Shown in pieces: positions 36,760-45,753 of a stretch of 64,000 nt of DNA; the first letter of the stretch is position 1, and each line of letters opens with the position of its first letter. Source of the DNA: an uncultured Prevotellaceae bacterium (GTDB lineage Bacteria > Bacteroidota > Bacteroidia > Bacteroidales > UBA3663); contig ONNR01000003.1 in assembly GCA_900319235.1 (NCBI GenBank), positions 1 to 64,000 on the forward strand. Direction: 5' to 3'. The notes under the pieces were generated by a model, which did no database searches, was not told the origin of the DNA, and worked only from the letters and a program-made list of their open reading frames with translations. Position numbers and translations under genes: made by a program.

Positions 36760-36809
36760 TCAAATATGAAAGGGGTAATTTGTATGTTTCACATTTTAAT
36801 ATACTTATT

Positions 36810-37151
36810 ATGAACAAGAAGTTTTTAGTTTTAGTTGGCTGTATTGTTGCATTGTTGCTCTATTCGTATGCCACAAGCGGGCATATCAACCTGCCAGGAC
36901 ATGGGAACTGGGAAAATAGGAACTTTGAGGAAGCTGTTCTTAATCATGTTTCTTCTGGCCTTGCTGATGGCGAAACGGTTGAATTCGGTAGTAAATACTT
37001 ATGCGAGGACTATAAGGAAAATGACGAAGTGCGGTTCTCAGCCAATGTCATCTATTATGTGGTTTTAGCAGATGGAACAAAAGAGAGGCACATCGCCCAT
37101 GTGACCTGTAATGAAGATAAGGATAGAATTCTCGAGTGGAAGGACCTGTAG
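36810..37151 (+). CDS. Small exported or membrane-anchored protein, unknown
   Basis: This 113-residue protein has one N-terminal hydrophobic segment (FLVLVGCIVALLLYSYA) that could be a signal anchor, followed by an acidic, beta-rich domain (NVIYYVVLADGTKERHIAHV). The start at 36810 is chosen because it precedes this segment directly. It lies 50 bases after the receptor gene and may be cotranscribed with it. No family recognised. Confidence 0.65.
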   Translation: MNKKFLVLVGCIVALLLYSYATSGHINLPGHGNWENRNFEEAVLNHVSSGLADGETVEFGSKYLCEDYKENDEVRFSANVIYYVVLADGTKERHIAHVTCNEDKDRILEWKDL

Positions 37152-37296
37152 GATGAGTCAATAGATTGATGAAGCTGACCTGCACAGTCGAACTATGCGA
37201 TCCAGCGAAAGAGACAAGGTTGCCAAATAGAATGAAGGAACAAAACCGAAAGAATGACAATATTGCCAGTATAATGCGTTTTTGGATGATTGTCCA

Positions 37297-37304
37297 TATC
37301 TTTG
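37297..37304 (+). promoter_or_regulatory. -7 box of the first secreted-protein paralogue
   Basis: TATCTTTG lies 35 bases before the start codon at 37339. No TTG at the usual distance and no twin palindrome is present upstream, unlike the paralogue at 45754. Confidence 0.55.
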
Positions 37305-37338
37305 CACCAACAAAAAACTAAAAATAAAAAACACTATT

Positions 37339-37893
37339 ATGAAAACTTTAGTTCTTTCTGCAATGATGGGCCTCGCTGCTATGACCTCGACTGCACAAGT
37401 GATTACCGCCGACATCGTCAACATCTCCTACCAGTCAGTGGCTACCTCCAATGAAGGTCAGTATGCCTACAATGTGAACTGTGACGACAATGACTACATC
37501 ACTACGATGTATGTATATAAAAAGAACGTGCGCATGAATGGAGATGTAGATCTAAAGCCCTCTTGCCGATATCAGTACGAATATACTGACGATGGCGTTC
37601 TGCTCAGCCGTACCGCTTATGTGTGGCGCGACAACGAATGGAAGTGCACAGGACGTCTTTCCTATACACTCACCGATGATCTCTACAGTGTAGAATTCAG
37701 TCGCTGGAACCCAAATACGGCATGTTTCGACGAAGCCAGCGAAATGATGACCTACTCCTTGCTGCCCGACTATACGGCATTTAACGTCTGCTGGTTCCTT
37801 CGCAGCCGCAGAAGTGATTCCTATAAGCTTTCGTGGCAAGTATATGTAACTGATCAACCTTCCTTCGAACCCAATCTGCTTGCTGAGATGTGA
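37339..37893 (+). CDS. Small secreted protein, DUF3836-like (paralogue 1)
   Basis: This 184-residue protein has a signal peptide (MKTLVLSAMMGLAAMTSTAQ). The mature part is beta-rich, with YNVNCDDNDYITTMYVYKK and DLKPSCRYQYEYTDDGVLLS. It resembles the DUF3836 proteins of Bacteroidetes (family name from memory, uncertain). A close paralogue is at 45754, and both are followed by a terminator with the same stem, a twin-palindrome promoter and a permease gene. The function is unknown; association with exporter genes suggests a secreted or envelope partner. Confidence 0.75.
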   Translation: MKTLVLSAMMGLAAMTSTAQVITADIVNISYQSVATSNEGQYAYNVNCDDNDYITTMYVYKKNVRMNGDVDLKPSCRYQYEYTDDGVLLSRTAYVWRDNEWKCTGRLSYTLTDDLYSVEFSRWNPNTACFDEASEMMTYSLLPDYTAFNVCWFLRSRRSDSYKLSWQVYVTDQPSFEPNLLAEM

Positions 37894-37920
37894 TGCAAAC
37901 TTGATGGTATAATGGATTGA

Positions 37921-37966
37921 TTCGGGCGAAATCTCGTCATTTTTGACAGATTTCGCCCGAAGTGTT
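37921..37966 (+). terminator. Terminator, ttcgggcgaaatc family
   Basis: A 14-bp perfect stem (ttcgggcgaaatct / agatttcgcccgaa) at 37921-37934 and 37948-37961, with a further small stem in the loop (gtcatttttgac) and a T-rich tail. Confidence 0.85.
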
Positions 37967-37984
37967 TTGTTTGAGATATTGAGA

Positions 37985-38082
37985 GTGTCAAATTTTTAGA
38001 CACAATGCTGTATAAAATTTAGACATTCGTATCCTGCGAGGGCCAAAACCTTTGGAGAATTGCTGTTTTTGGCGTATCTTTG
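37985..38082 (+). promoter_or_regulatory. Twin-palindrome promoter B (permease 3)
   Basis: Dyad 1 37985-38003 (gtgtc-N9-gacac), dyad 2 38009-38025, TTG 38052-38054, -7 box TATCTTTG 38075-38082. Spacings are identical to promoter A. The start codon is 22 bases after the -7 box. Confidence 0.9.
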
Positions 38083-38103
38083 TGCTGAAAAAAGAAAAGA
38101 GCA

Positions 38104-40461
38104 ATGAAAAGTTACCTGAAGTTCCTTTCAAGGAATAAACTATATGCCTGCATCGAGGCGTTCGGACTTGCATTTGCGTTGGGCTTCGTCATTCTGCTGG
38201 TTTCGTATGCCAAGACGGAGTTCAGTGTGGGCAAGAATCTCCAGAATGCCGACAAGGTTTACGCCTTGGGCAGCGGAAAGTTCTATGGATTGACACTCGA
38301 CACACCCGTAGAGTTTTTCCCTTCTTGCCCGGAGATTGACACTTGGACACGAATAACCACTGGCAACGAACAGGACGTGGTGGTTGGCGATGAGTACTAC
38401 AGAGCTACCTGCGCCTATATTGATTCCACCTTCTTCCAGATGTTCGACTATGAGCTCAGGGGATGTGACCAACGACGGGTGCTGACCAATGACCACGACG
38501 TAATAGTCTCGGAAGCATTTGCCCGCAAAGCCTTTTCAGGAGATGACGCCATCGGCAAACAACTGAAGGCGGGGGACGACATTTTTACCGTTTGTGGCGT
38601 GTTGGAGGATTTCGGACGAAGGGATTTGTTCAGAGAGAATGAACTCTTCTTCAGCATCAAGCGAGCCTACAACTTTTACCCCTCGATGGACAACTTTGGC
38701 AACACACTGACGTTCCTGACCTTGAAACCAGGAGCGGATCCCCAGGCGTTGGCCGACAAGCTGTTGGACAAGTATGTGGAATATTGGCCCCTGTTCTATG
38801 CTCGTGATGGGAGCAAGGGAGCCGCGATGTGGGGTTCTACGCTCACGCGATTCGACAAGATATATTTCGACGAAACGCATGAGAGCTATAGCGTGGTAAA
38901 GAAGGGCAACAGGACCCTCGTCGAAGTGCTCCTGCTCGTGGCTCTCATCCTGCTCGTCTCGGCTTGTCTCAACTATGTGAATCTCACCATGGCTCTGACG
39001 GGCAAGCGTGCGAAGGAAATGACGATGCGCCGCGTATTGGGTGAGCAGACCCGTGGCGTTCTCTTCCGTTATTTCAGCGAGGCATTTCTCTTCACAGCTG
39101 CCTGTTTCCTGCTGGGTTATGTCGTGGCCTATCTGTTCAAGCCGCTGTTTGAGGAATGGCTTTCGACCAGCATCCCGCTCATTCCGGATTTCCAAATGGT
39201 TGTTTGGTCGGTCATTGCCCTGCTGCTTCTTTCGTTCGTCTCAAGCCTCCTGCCCGCCCTTCTGGTACTCCAGTTCAAACCTTTGGACGTGGTGAAGGGC
39301 GCTTTCCAGTTCCGTAGCAAGATGTTGTTCGGCAGGGTATTCATTGTCGCGCAAAACGTGATCAGCATGGTGCTGATTGCCGTGGCGATGACCATGAACT
39401 CGCAGATGCATCATATTCTGTCTTTGCCTTTGGGATATAAGCCAAATGACCTGATTGCCGTATCGGCTTTCGATTTAGGCTTCACCTTTGAAATTCAGGA
39501 TATATTGCGCCAGCGTCTGCTCGCATTGCCTCAGGTCGAAGCTGTAGGCCTGGCGGCAAACCTGCCCTACCGCACCTCATTCAATGGGTTGCATGACGAG
39601 GAGGGAAACACGTCATGGATCAATTATACCTCGATGGACACCACTTCCTTCCGATTGCTGGGCTTCAAAGTTGTAGAACAGTTTGCTGTTCCCACGGACA
39701 GCATGTGCTGGGTGGATCGTGAAACGCAAAGCCGCTACAATATCTCTGCCGAACACCCTTCGATTGAAAGCAGGGATAAGGAGACGAATGGCATGAAGGA
39801 AAGGTTCAAGGTCTGCGGCATCGTCGAGAATTATCGGTGCGGAATGGGCAACTACATTCCACGGTTCGAGGATTCACACAATGTGATCCAGCTGATTGGT
39901 TCGGATGGCTATTTCTGGAGCCAGCTCGTCAAGGTCAAAGGCAATAGGGGTGAGGCCATGGCTGCAGTGAAGAATACCTGTAAGGATGTGATGCGACAGC
40001 TCAAGGGATATTCCAAGGATTTGAGCTGCTCGTATTACGACGATTCGATGCGCGATGCTTTGACCCAGGAGCGCCACACGATGCAACTCGTCCTGTGCTT
40101 TATGTTCCTTTCGATATTGATTTCTGCCCTTGGCCTTTTCGCCATGTCGTTCAACTACAGCGAGCAACACAGCAAGTCGATTGCCATCGGTAAGATCATG
40201 GGTGCTTCGGTGCGCGAATCGATTTGGAAGCTTTCGAGACGTTTCATCCTCCTGTCTCTTGTTGCCATCGTGCTGGCCGTCCCGCTTTGTGTGAAGGCAA
40301 TGAACTATTATCTGCAGGATTTCTATAATCGCATCGACTTCCCGTGGCTGGTCATTCTTCTTTCCGCCTTCATCATCCTCCTCGTGGTCATCTTGTCCAT
40401 TCTTGGACAAACCATCCGAATTGCCAACAGGAATCCTATCGAGGGCATCAAGACCGAGTAG
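38104..40461 (+). CDS. FtsX/MacB-type ABC permease 3
   Basis: This 785-residue permease is of the MKSYLKFLSRNKLY subfamily, with two tandem MacB-like halves; GKRAKEMTMRRVLGEQTRGV marks the first FtsX domain and HSKSIAIGKIMGASVRESI the second. It ends in NPIEGIKTE. It stands alone with its own twin-palindrome promoter and its own terminator at 40521. No permease of the second subfamily is next to it. Confidence 0.92.
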   Translation: MKSYLKFLSRNKLYACIEAFGLAFALGFVILLVSYAKTEFSVGKNLQNADKVYALGSGKFYGLTLDTPVEFFPSCPEIDTWTRITTGNEQDVVVGDEYYRATCAYIDSTFFQMFDYELRGCDQRRVLTNDHDVIVSEAFARKAFSGDDAIGKQLKAGDDIFTVCGVLEDFGRRDLFRENELFFSIKRAYNFYPSMDNFGNTLTFLTLKPGADPQALADKLLDKYVEYWPLFYARDGSKGAAMWGSTLTRFDKIYFDETHESYSVVKKGNRTLVEVLLLVALILLVSACLNYVNLTMALTGKRAKEMTMRRVLGEQTRGVLFRYFSEAFLFTAACFLLGYVVAYLFKPLFEEWLSTSIPLIPDFQMVVWSVIALLLLSFVSSLLPALLVLQFKPLDVVKGAFQFRSKMLFGRVFIVAQNVISMVLIAVAMTMNSQMHHILSLPLGYKPNDLIAVSAFDLGFTFEIQDILRQRLLALPQVEAVGLAANLPYRTSFNGLHDEEGNTSWINYTSMDTTSFRLLGFKVVEQFAVPTDSMCWVDRETQSRYNISAEHPSIESRDKETNGMKERFKVCGIVENYRCGMGNYIPRFEDSHNVIQLIGSDGYFWSQLVKVKGNRGEAMAAVKNTCKDVMRQLKGYSKDLSCSYYDDSMRDALTQERHTMQLVLCFMFLSILISALGLFAMSFNYSEQHSKSIAIGKIMGASVRESIWKLSRRFILLSLVAIVLAVPLCVKAMNYYLQDFYNRIDFPWLVILLSAFIILLVVILSILGQTIRIANRNPIEGIKTE

Positions 40462-40520
40462 GTTCGCTCGACTTATAGTTCGCATCCCTATACACACATC
40501 ATTATATATTATTATTAGAA

Positions 40521-40558
40521 TCGTGTTGAAGAAAGTCTGGTTCTTCAACACGATTTTT
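40521..40558 (+). terminator. Rho-independent-type terminator after permease 3
   Basis: A 13-bp perfect stem (tcgtgttgaagaa / ttcttcaacacga) at 40521-40533 and 40541-40553 followed by five T residues. Confidence 0.92.
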
Positions 40559-40584
40559 ATGGTTTTTAGAAGGATTATTTGCCC

Positions 40585-40651
40585 AAAGTTTGCCGATATC
40601 GGAAAATTTCGCTATATTTGCGGCGAAAAATGAAATAAAGTTTGCCGATAT
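40585..40651 (+). promoter_or_regulatory. Promoter and duplicated operator of the Fic gene
   Basis: The 15-base sequence aaagtttgccgatat occurs at 40585-40599 and again at 40637-40651, 52 bp apart. The first copy contains the TTG (40590-40592) of the promoter and runs into the palindrome ccgatatcgg; the second covers the start codon at 40650. The -7 box TATATTTG is at 40613-40620, 23 bp after the TTG. This layout suggests repression by a protein that binds both copies, probably the Fic protein itself through its N-terminal HTH (inference). Confidence 0.75.
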
Positions 40652-41531
40652 GGAGTATTTGTCAGTAGCAGAATATGCCCAAAGAATGGGCGTTTCGGAG
40701 CGCACGGTTCGAAATTATTGTGCGAATGGGAAATTGGAAGGGGCTTTCCTGGTGGGGAAGACCTGGAATATCCCGTCCGATGCCACTTTGCCCGAGAAAG
40801 GAAAGCAACGTCGAGAATCGGCATTGCTTAGAACTTTGCGTCGAGAGATGGAGAGCCGAGTGAAGGGCGGTATTTATCATCGTACGCAGATTGATCTTAC
40901 CTATAATTCGAACCATATCGAGGGCAGCAGATTGACCCATGACCAGACACGATATATCTTCGAGACAAACACCATTGGCATCACCGATGAGGCTGTCCAT
41001 GTGGATGATATCGTAGAGACGGTCAATCACTTCAGGTGCATTGACCTCATCATTGCTCATGCACAGGACCGCCTTTCAGAAAAGTTGATCAAGGAATTGC
41101 ACCGTATCTTGAAAACCGGAACCAGCGACAGTCGGCTGCAATGGTTTGCTGTTGGAGACTATAAACGTCTGCCCAATGAGGTGGGAGGTATGGAGACCAC
41201 ATTACCGGAACAGGTTGCTGGAGAGATGCGTGTGTTATTGACCGAATATAATCGAAAACAAAAGATTGCGCTTGATGACATCCTTGACTTTCATCAGCGT
41301 TTCGAGCGCATTCATCCTTTTCAAGATGGTAATGGACGAGTAGGTCGACTCATTATGTTCAAGGAATGTCTTGCCAATGGCATCGTTCCCTTCATCATCA
41401 CCGATGAATTGAAGATGTTCTATTATCGAGGGTTGAACAACTGGCCAGCCATCCCTGGTTATTTGCGTGATACTTGCCTCACTGCCCAAGACTTCTTTAA
41501 GTCGCTGATGGAGTATTTCCGCATCGAGTGA
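40650..41531 (+). CDS. Fic-domain protein with N-terminal helix-turn-helix
   Basis: This 293-residue protein has an excisionase/MerR-like helix-turn-helix at the N-terminus (YLSVAEYAQRMGVSERTVRN, then GKTWNIP). The Fic domain has a complete active-site motif HPFQDGNGRVGR (His at about residue 222), so AMP-transferase or related activity is expected. The segment SNHIEG (about residues 87-92) fits the [S/T]xxxE[G/N] inhibitory motif, located N-terminal to the core as in class II Fic proteins. It stands alone between two terminators. The start at 40650 follows the promoter; an upstream in-frame ATG at 40590 precedes the -7 box. Confidence 0.9.
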   Translation: MEYLSVAEYAQRMGVSERTVRNYCANGKLEGAFLVGKTWNIPSDATLPEKGKQRRESALLRTLRREMESRVKGGIYHRTQIDLTYNSNHIEGSRLTHDQTRYIFETNTIGITDEAVHVDDIVETVNHFRCIDLIIAHAQDRLSEKLIKELHRILKTGTSDSRLQWFAVGDYKRLPNEVGGMETTLPEQVAGEMRVLLTEYNRKQKIALDDILDFHQRFERIHPFQDGNGRVGRLIMFKECLANGIVPFIITDELKMFYYRGLNNWPAIPGYLRDTCLTAQDFFKSLMEYFRIE

Positions 41532-41547
41532 GGCATCTGTTGAAAAA

Positions 41548-41578
41548 GCGGGCTGCAATCAAGAGGATAGCAGCCCGC
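41548..41578 (+). terminator. Terminator-like hairpin after the Fic gene
   Basis: A 9-bp stem (gcgggctgc / gcagcccgc) at 41548-41556 and 41570-41578; the tail is AT-rich without a long T run. Confidence 0.75.
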
Positions 41579-41901
41579 AATATAGTAAATGTTATGCAAA
41601 GAAACTACTGCTGTCCGATTTGTCTAATAAAGTGTTCTGTTTTGAAACCCATAAATGTCAATTGATATCTCAAAAACATTAAAATCAACTGATTTGAAAA
41701 TCTTCTTCATGAAGTAAATGGGTTAAATCTGAAATTTTACCTATCTTTGCAAAGGTTTACCTTAATAATTTCTAGATTATTCAAGGAACTAAAACCACAT
41801 ACAAGACTCACGTCTCGGAAACGTCTGTGATTCTCAGATTCGACTGATTTACTCTCTCAGTAAATAGCTAAATTAACTACATATTATTATAGTTCATAAC
41901 A
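41579..41901 (+). promoter_or_regulatory. Intergenic stretch with promoter and long leader of the LruC lipoprotein gene
   Basis: A -7 box TATCTTTG lies at 41742-41749, which gives a leader of about 145 bases before the start codon at 41902. The leader contains a small hairpin near 41848-41870 (ttactctctcagtaa). No twin palindrome and no open frame of note were seen in the rest. Confidence 0.55.
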
Positions 41902-44739
41902 ATGAAAAAAAATTTATTGCCTCTCAAGGTATGCCTGCTATTGGCCGGCAGTGCTGCTCTCGTATCCTCCTGCCAGGACTACGAGCCTTTCAGTGAGAAA
42001 CAAATCCAAGACGTGGCCTACACGCGCGAATTTACCCGCCAGTTCGGCGACATCGACCCCAACCAGGACTGGGACCTCTTCGGACAGCTGACACGAGGCA
42101 TCGGCCCAACAACTCGTGGAGCCGCAACTCAGGTCACTTCTCGCTGGACAACGGAAACAGTGACTTTCACTCCTACTGAAATTGCGACTTACAAGCAAGT
42201 ATTGCCCGAGAGTGATACTGCGCCACGTGCTCTCGCAGAAACGAACCTCGGACAGGTTACCCAGAACTTTACAACCACTGCCCGCACACTCAAGCTCGCC
42301 CCCGTCTATAGTGTGTCAAGCAGTAAGGGAAAAGATGAGATAGGAATCTACTGGTATGTACAACCTGGAGCCGCCAGCGATAAGGATCAATACGGAGATG
42401 ACGTCGAGACCCTGACCGTAATGGTAGATGATGGGAACGGCGGTGTCACGGCGCGTTATATTCAACGTGTACCGATCATCCGTTCTGGTCCCAATCATTC
42501 AAGTGAATCCTTCGTGAATCATATGAGGGAAAACGGAGATGGCAGTGTCACATCCAACATCTGCGAAGTGACAATCCCCGCCTCCATCGCCTCTTACGGT
42601 TTCTATATCACCAACCATGATTATGATGGTTCGTCAACCCCCAGAACGAAGTATTCAGAATCGGCACTGAACACCAAGGTTCCCGAATACGGTGATATTG
42701 ATGTAAGCTGGGCAGCCACGTTCAACCTCAAAGATCTCGGCCTCAGCCAGACTGATGACCAGCAGTATCTCTGCTTTGAGGATTGGATGGATAAAAACAA
42801 CTTCGACTTGAATGACGTAGTGTTTGGCATCAAGGACTTCGATCCCTCCACCATCATCGACCACGATGCCGAAAACGAGAAGGCCATTCTGGTATGCGAG
42901 GACCTGAACAACTTTGACTTCGACTTCAACGATGTCGTTCTCGGGCTGAACTACAAGGAGGAGGCAGAGTATGAATGGAGAAGTTCTATTGCTCCAGATG
43001 GCAGCACGTACAACGAGAGAATACTAGTGCCAGGCAGCGAGAAGCGGAGCCTCACCATCACTCCTATGGCTGCCGGTGGTGCCTTTGAGTCCACAGTCGC
43101 TTTCGGTGGAACAAGTGAAACAACTCTCGGCCGGATTCATGCGCTGATGGGCGAGGATCCTGTTATTGAGTCGGCCACCGGTCATAATCCCTTGAATCCG
43201 ATATTCAATGCTACTGCTGAGTACAAAGGAGATGGCACATCGACAACCTTTGAAGATAATGACCTGCCCGCAAAGGGTAGTGACGTCGGAAACGGAGAGG
43301 GATTCACCTATCCCACATTCCTGTCGAAACTCTTCGCCCAAGGCTACTTCAAAATCTACTGTACACAAGGCAAGTCTTCTGGCAATGTGCAGGCTCGTTT
43401 GCTTACCAATAAGACGCAAACCGAAACGGATACATACTACGACGATGAAACCAATACCGGATTCGCCCAAGCTCCCCAGATGATGCTCCTGCCCTATTAT
43501 TTTGAGTGGCCTCAAGAGAACAAATGGATTCAGGATGCCTATTCTGGATTCGCTGATTGGGTAAGCGATGCCTCTAAAACTGACTGGATCAAGACCAGCC
43601 AGACTAAAGACTTGATTGTAGAGCGTGGCGACTTCATAGAAGAATCCACTAACCCGACTGTTGATCCCGGCAACATAACGAAAGCATTCAATATTAATGT
43701 AGAGCAACCTAAGAAATTCGAGTATGACAATAATACCACTTACAATAATGGTGTATTCGTTCCAATTGGCGATGATGTCCTCATCAACGAAGGTGCAACT
43801 GCAGAGCTGAAGGTAACCTTCCTCTATAAGCCCGCCAATACATTCTATTTCGATGATGCAAACGGCAACGAGCTGTTCAAAGACCAGTCTGGAATGAACA
43901 ATTTGTACAGGAGTGATGGCAGTGCAATCGTGACCCCTGTAGGAACAGACTATTCGCAGTTTAATCAGACGTGGTTCCCATGGGGTCAATTCACTCCAAT
44001 CACCATCACCTATCCTATGACTGCCGAAGAGACAAGCAAGGCCGTCAACTCGGGTGGTATCTGGATCTTCTGCGCTGATGACTATGCGTTCAAGATTGAA
44101 GAAGTAGCCCTTCTCACCGTCACAGGCGTAACCGATCCTACAACCGTCCACGATCTCACCGTGAACCCGACATCGCTGTCGCTCTCGACTTCGGATACCG
44201 AAGGTCAGACCATCACCGCCACATGTACTACCATCTCCGCCCTAAGCGCCATCACCTTCGTGTCGAGCGATGAGACTGTAGTCACTATAAATGTAAATGG
44301 CGATGGCACAGCGACTGTAACACCTGTTGCAGAAGGAACTGCGACCATCACTGTCACTGCACCCGCTGAAGGCGACTATGGCAAACGTACCCGCACTGTC
44401 AAGGTAACTGTAGGTGCTGGAGGTGGCGGTTCGGGCGACGAGGGATACCTGACTATCGAACAAGTGGATGATCATCCGTGGGGAGCACATGAGTATAAGA
44501 TCACCGGAAATAGCGCCCTGCTGGTTGTAGGTAAGACGTTGAAATTTGAAGGCGAGAACTTGAATAATGCAGATCTATATCAGACAGCAAGCGGCGATTC
44601 TGAGATTATGGCTCATGCTTTACAATACACTTTGACTGAAGCAAATATTGCCAAAATTCCCGTCACCGGTGACACATTCACATTCTACGCTTTGGCATGG
44701 AATAGTGGTGCTACAATCACAAGTGCTACAATTAAATAG
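41902..44739 (+). CDS. LruC-domain (DUF4842-type) surface lipoprotein with Ig-like domain
   Basis: This 945-residue lipoprotein has a signal ending in LVSSCQDYEPF and the segment FGDIDPNQDWDLFGQ common in Prevotella surface proteins. Around residues 290-360 the acidic motif CFEDWMDKNNFDLNDVVFGI and VCEDLNNFDFDFNDVVLGLN is typical of LruC/DUF4842 domains. A bacterial Ig-like (BIG2) domain lies at about residues 750-835 (PTSLSLSTSDTEGQTITATC). The C-terminal domain of about 100 residues is not recognised. It is probably a surface-exposed adhesin or matrix protein. It has its own promoter, without the twin palindrome. Confidence 0.8.
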   Translation: MKKNLLPLKVCLLLAGSAALVSSCQDYEPFSEKQIQDVAYTREFTRQFGDIDPNQDWDLFGQLTRGIGPTTRGAATQVTSRWTTETVTFTPTEIATYKQVLPESDTAPRALAETNLGQVTQNFTTTARTLKLAPVYSVSSSKGKDEIGIYWYVQPGAASDKDQYGDDVETLTVMVDDGNGGVTARYIQRVPIIRSGPNHSSESFVNHMRENGDGSVTSNICEVTIPASIASYGFYITNHDYDGSSTPRTKYSESALNTKVPEYGDIDVSWAATFNLKDLGLSQTDDQQYLCFEDWMDKNNFDLNDVVFGIKDFDPSTIIDHDAENEKAILVCEDLNNFDFDFNDVVLGLNYKEEAEYEWRSSIAPDGSTYNERILVPGSEKRSLTITPMAAGGAFESTVAFGGTSETTLGRIHALMGEDPVIESATGHNPLNPIFNATAEYKGDGTSTTFEDNDLPAKGSDVGNGEGFTYPTFLSKLFAQGYFKIYCTQGKSSGNVQARLLTNKTQTETDTYYDDETNTGFAQAPQMMLLPYYFEWPQENKWIQDAYSGFADWVSDASKTDWIKTSQTKDLIVERGDFIEESTNPTVDPGNITKAFNINVEQPKKFEYDNNTTYNNGVFVPIGDDVLINEGATAELKVTFLYKPANTFYFDDANGNELFKDQSGMNNLYRSDGSAIVTPVGTDYSQFNQTWFPWGQFTPITITYPMTAEETSKAVNSGGIWIFCADDYAFKIEEVALLTVTGVTDPTTVHDLTVNPTSLSLSTSDTEGQTITATCTTISALSAITFVSSDETVVTINVNGDGTATVTPVAEGTATITVTAPAEGDYGKRTRTVKVTVGAGGGGSGDEGYLTIEQVDDHPWGAHEYKITGNSALLVVGKTLKFEGENLNNADLYQTASGDSEIMAHALQYTLTEANIAKIPVTGDTFTFYALAWNSGATITSATIK

Positions 44740-44814
44740 TATAAGGCAAATCCAACGCAATTATTTTCTTTATGAATATTCCATAAGTTAGAGCTTATAA
44801 TAAGCTATTATAAA

Positions 44815-44845
44815 GACGCCCCCCTTCGTGAGAAGAGGGGCGTTT
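44815..44845 (+). terminator. Terminator after the LruC lipoprotein gene
   Basis: The stem cgccccccttc / gaagaggggcg with the loop gtga is followed by tttctatt. The group II intron fragment begins directly after it at 44851. Confidence 0.8.
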
Positions 44846-44850
44846 CTATT

Positions 44851-45470
44851 GTTCGCCCAGCATGGGCATATTCTAACGGGTGCAAGTCCCCAAACCGCCC
44901 TGATAACGGGAAGGCTACAGCCAAAGGTAAGGGTGTCCGTGGCGACGCGGAATCTGAAGGAAGCCAGCGGCAAACATCTGTTCTGATGAACAAGAACATG
45001 ATATGAGGCCGGTGCAAGTGCGGTGAGTCTGCAAAAGAAGACAAAGCCCGATAGTTATCCGGAACTTGCAAAGGTAAATCATGCGGAGATAAGATGGAAA
45101 GAATATGCTCTTAACTGGGGAGTTCTCACGAACGAGGCAGACCGACAAGTCGCACGACACTCGGAGCCTTGGAGTAACGCTTGCCGTGAGAAGTCAGCAG
45201 AGGCCATAGTACCCGAAAAAAAATGAGGGGAAGGGCCGAACCTTATTGAAACAAGTATACCGACAAATGATTACTCAATGAAGGATAGAATGCAGAATAC
45301 ATCCGCGAATGCGAATGGCTACCCACAAAGAGACAGGACGGCATCCGAAGGGTATGTGGGAGCGCAGACCTACATGGAGATAGTCGAAGGGGAACTTGTG
45401 GAAATGCACTTTGAGGGACAAGGCCTCATGGAGCAGATAATCGACATCGCCAACCTTAGAGCCGCGATTA
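44851..45470 (+). mobile_element. Group II intron, 5-prime fragment
   Basis: The stretch starts with gttcgcccagcatgggc and continues with acgggtgcaagtccc, typical of the 5-prime end and domain I of bacterial group II introns. Near 45192 comes gaagtcagcagaggccatag, found in many such introns just before the reverse-transcriptase gene. The reverse transcriptase breaks off after about 60 residues, and no domain V or VI is present before the next gene. The 5-prime end lies a few bases after a terminator hairpin, as in introns that use terminators as target; the exact class cannot be told. Confidence 0.75.
45278..45466 (+). pseudogene. Truncated group II intron reverse transcriptase (N-terminus only)
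   Basis: The frame begins MKDRMQNTSANANGY and contains YMEIVEGELVEMHFEGQGLM and then EQIIDIANLRAA, which matches the N-terminus of intron-encoded reverse transcriptases. There the Tyr-x-x-Val-x-x-Asn-Lys-Gly motif should follow; instead the frame runs into unrelated sequence (ISVYLLLDFNPRC) and stops at 45535. All polymerase motifs and the maturase domain are missing, so the product cannot be active. Confidence 0.75.
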
Positions 45471-45501
45471 GCGTTTACCTCCTACTCGATTTTAACCCAC
45501 G

Positions 45502-45599
45502 ATGTCAAACAATCATACACAAGTGTGTAAAATAATTAGACAAACCGCTTTAGGGCACATGAAAAACCTTGCGTAGAATAGGAAAGAGTTGTACCTTTG
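45502..45599 (+). promoter_or_regulatory. Twin-palindrome promoter F (second secreted-protein paralogue)
   Basis: Dyad 1 45502-45520 (atgtc-N9-tacac, imperfect), dyad 2 45526-45542, TTG 45569-45571, -7 box TACCTTTG 45592-45599. All spacings are identical to promoter A. The gene starts 155 bases later, so the transcript has a long leader. The intron fragment ends only about 30 bases upstream. Confidence 0.85.
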
Positions 45600-45753
45600 C
45601 AGCGAGAACAGGAAATGATAGAGACAAGGTTTCAAAATACGAAATGCACTACATTGCATTGTGAAAAAATATTAAAATAATCTCAAGTGCTGTAGTAAAA
45701 AGTTCATTCTGTTCGTCAAATAGGCAAAAAACAAACTATTAAAAAATACTATT

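Noticed and set aside
44851..45470. Retron or riboswitch
   Set aside because: The gcaagtccc motifs first suggested a cobalamin riboswitch, but the order of motifs and the following reverse-transcriptase N-terminus fit a group II intron.
45278..45535. 85-residue protein-coding gene
   Set aside because: Its first 60 residues are the N-terminus of a group II intron reverse transcriptase; the rest is unrelated sequence after a truncation point.
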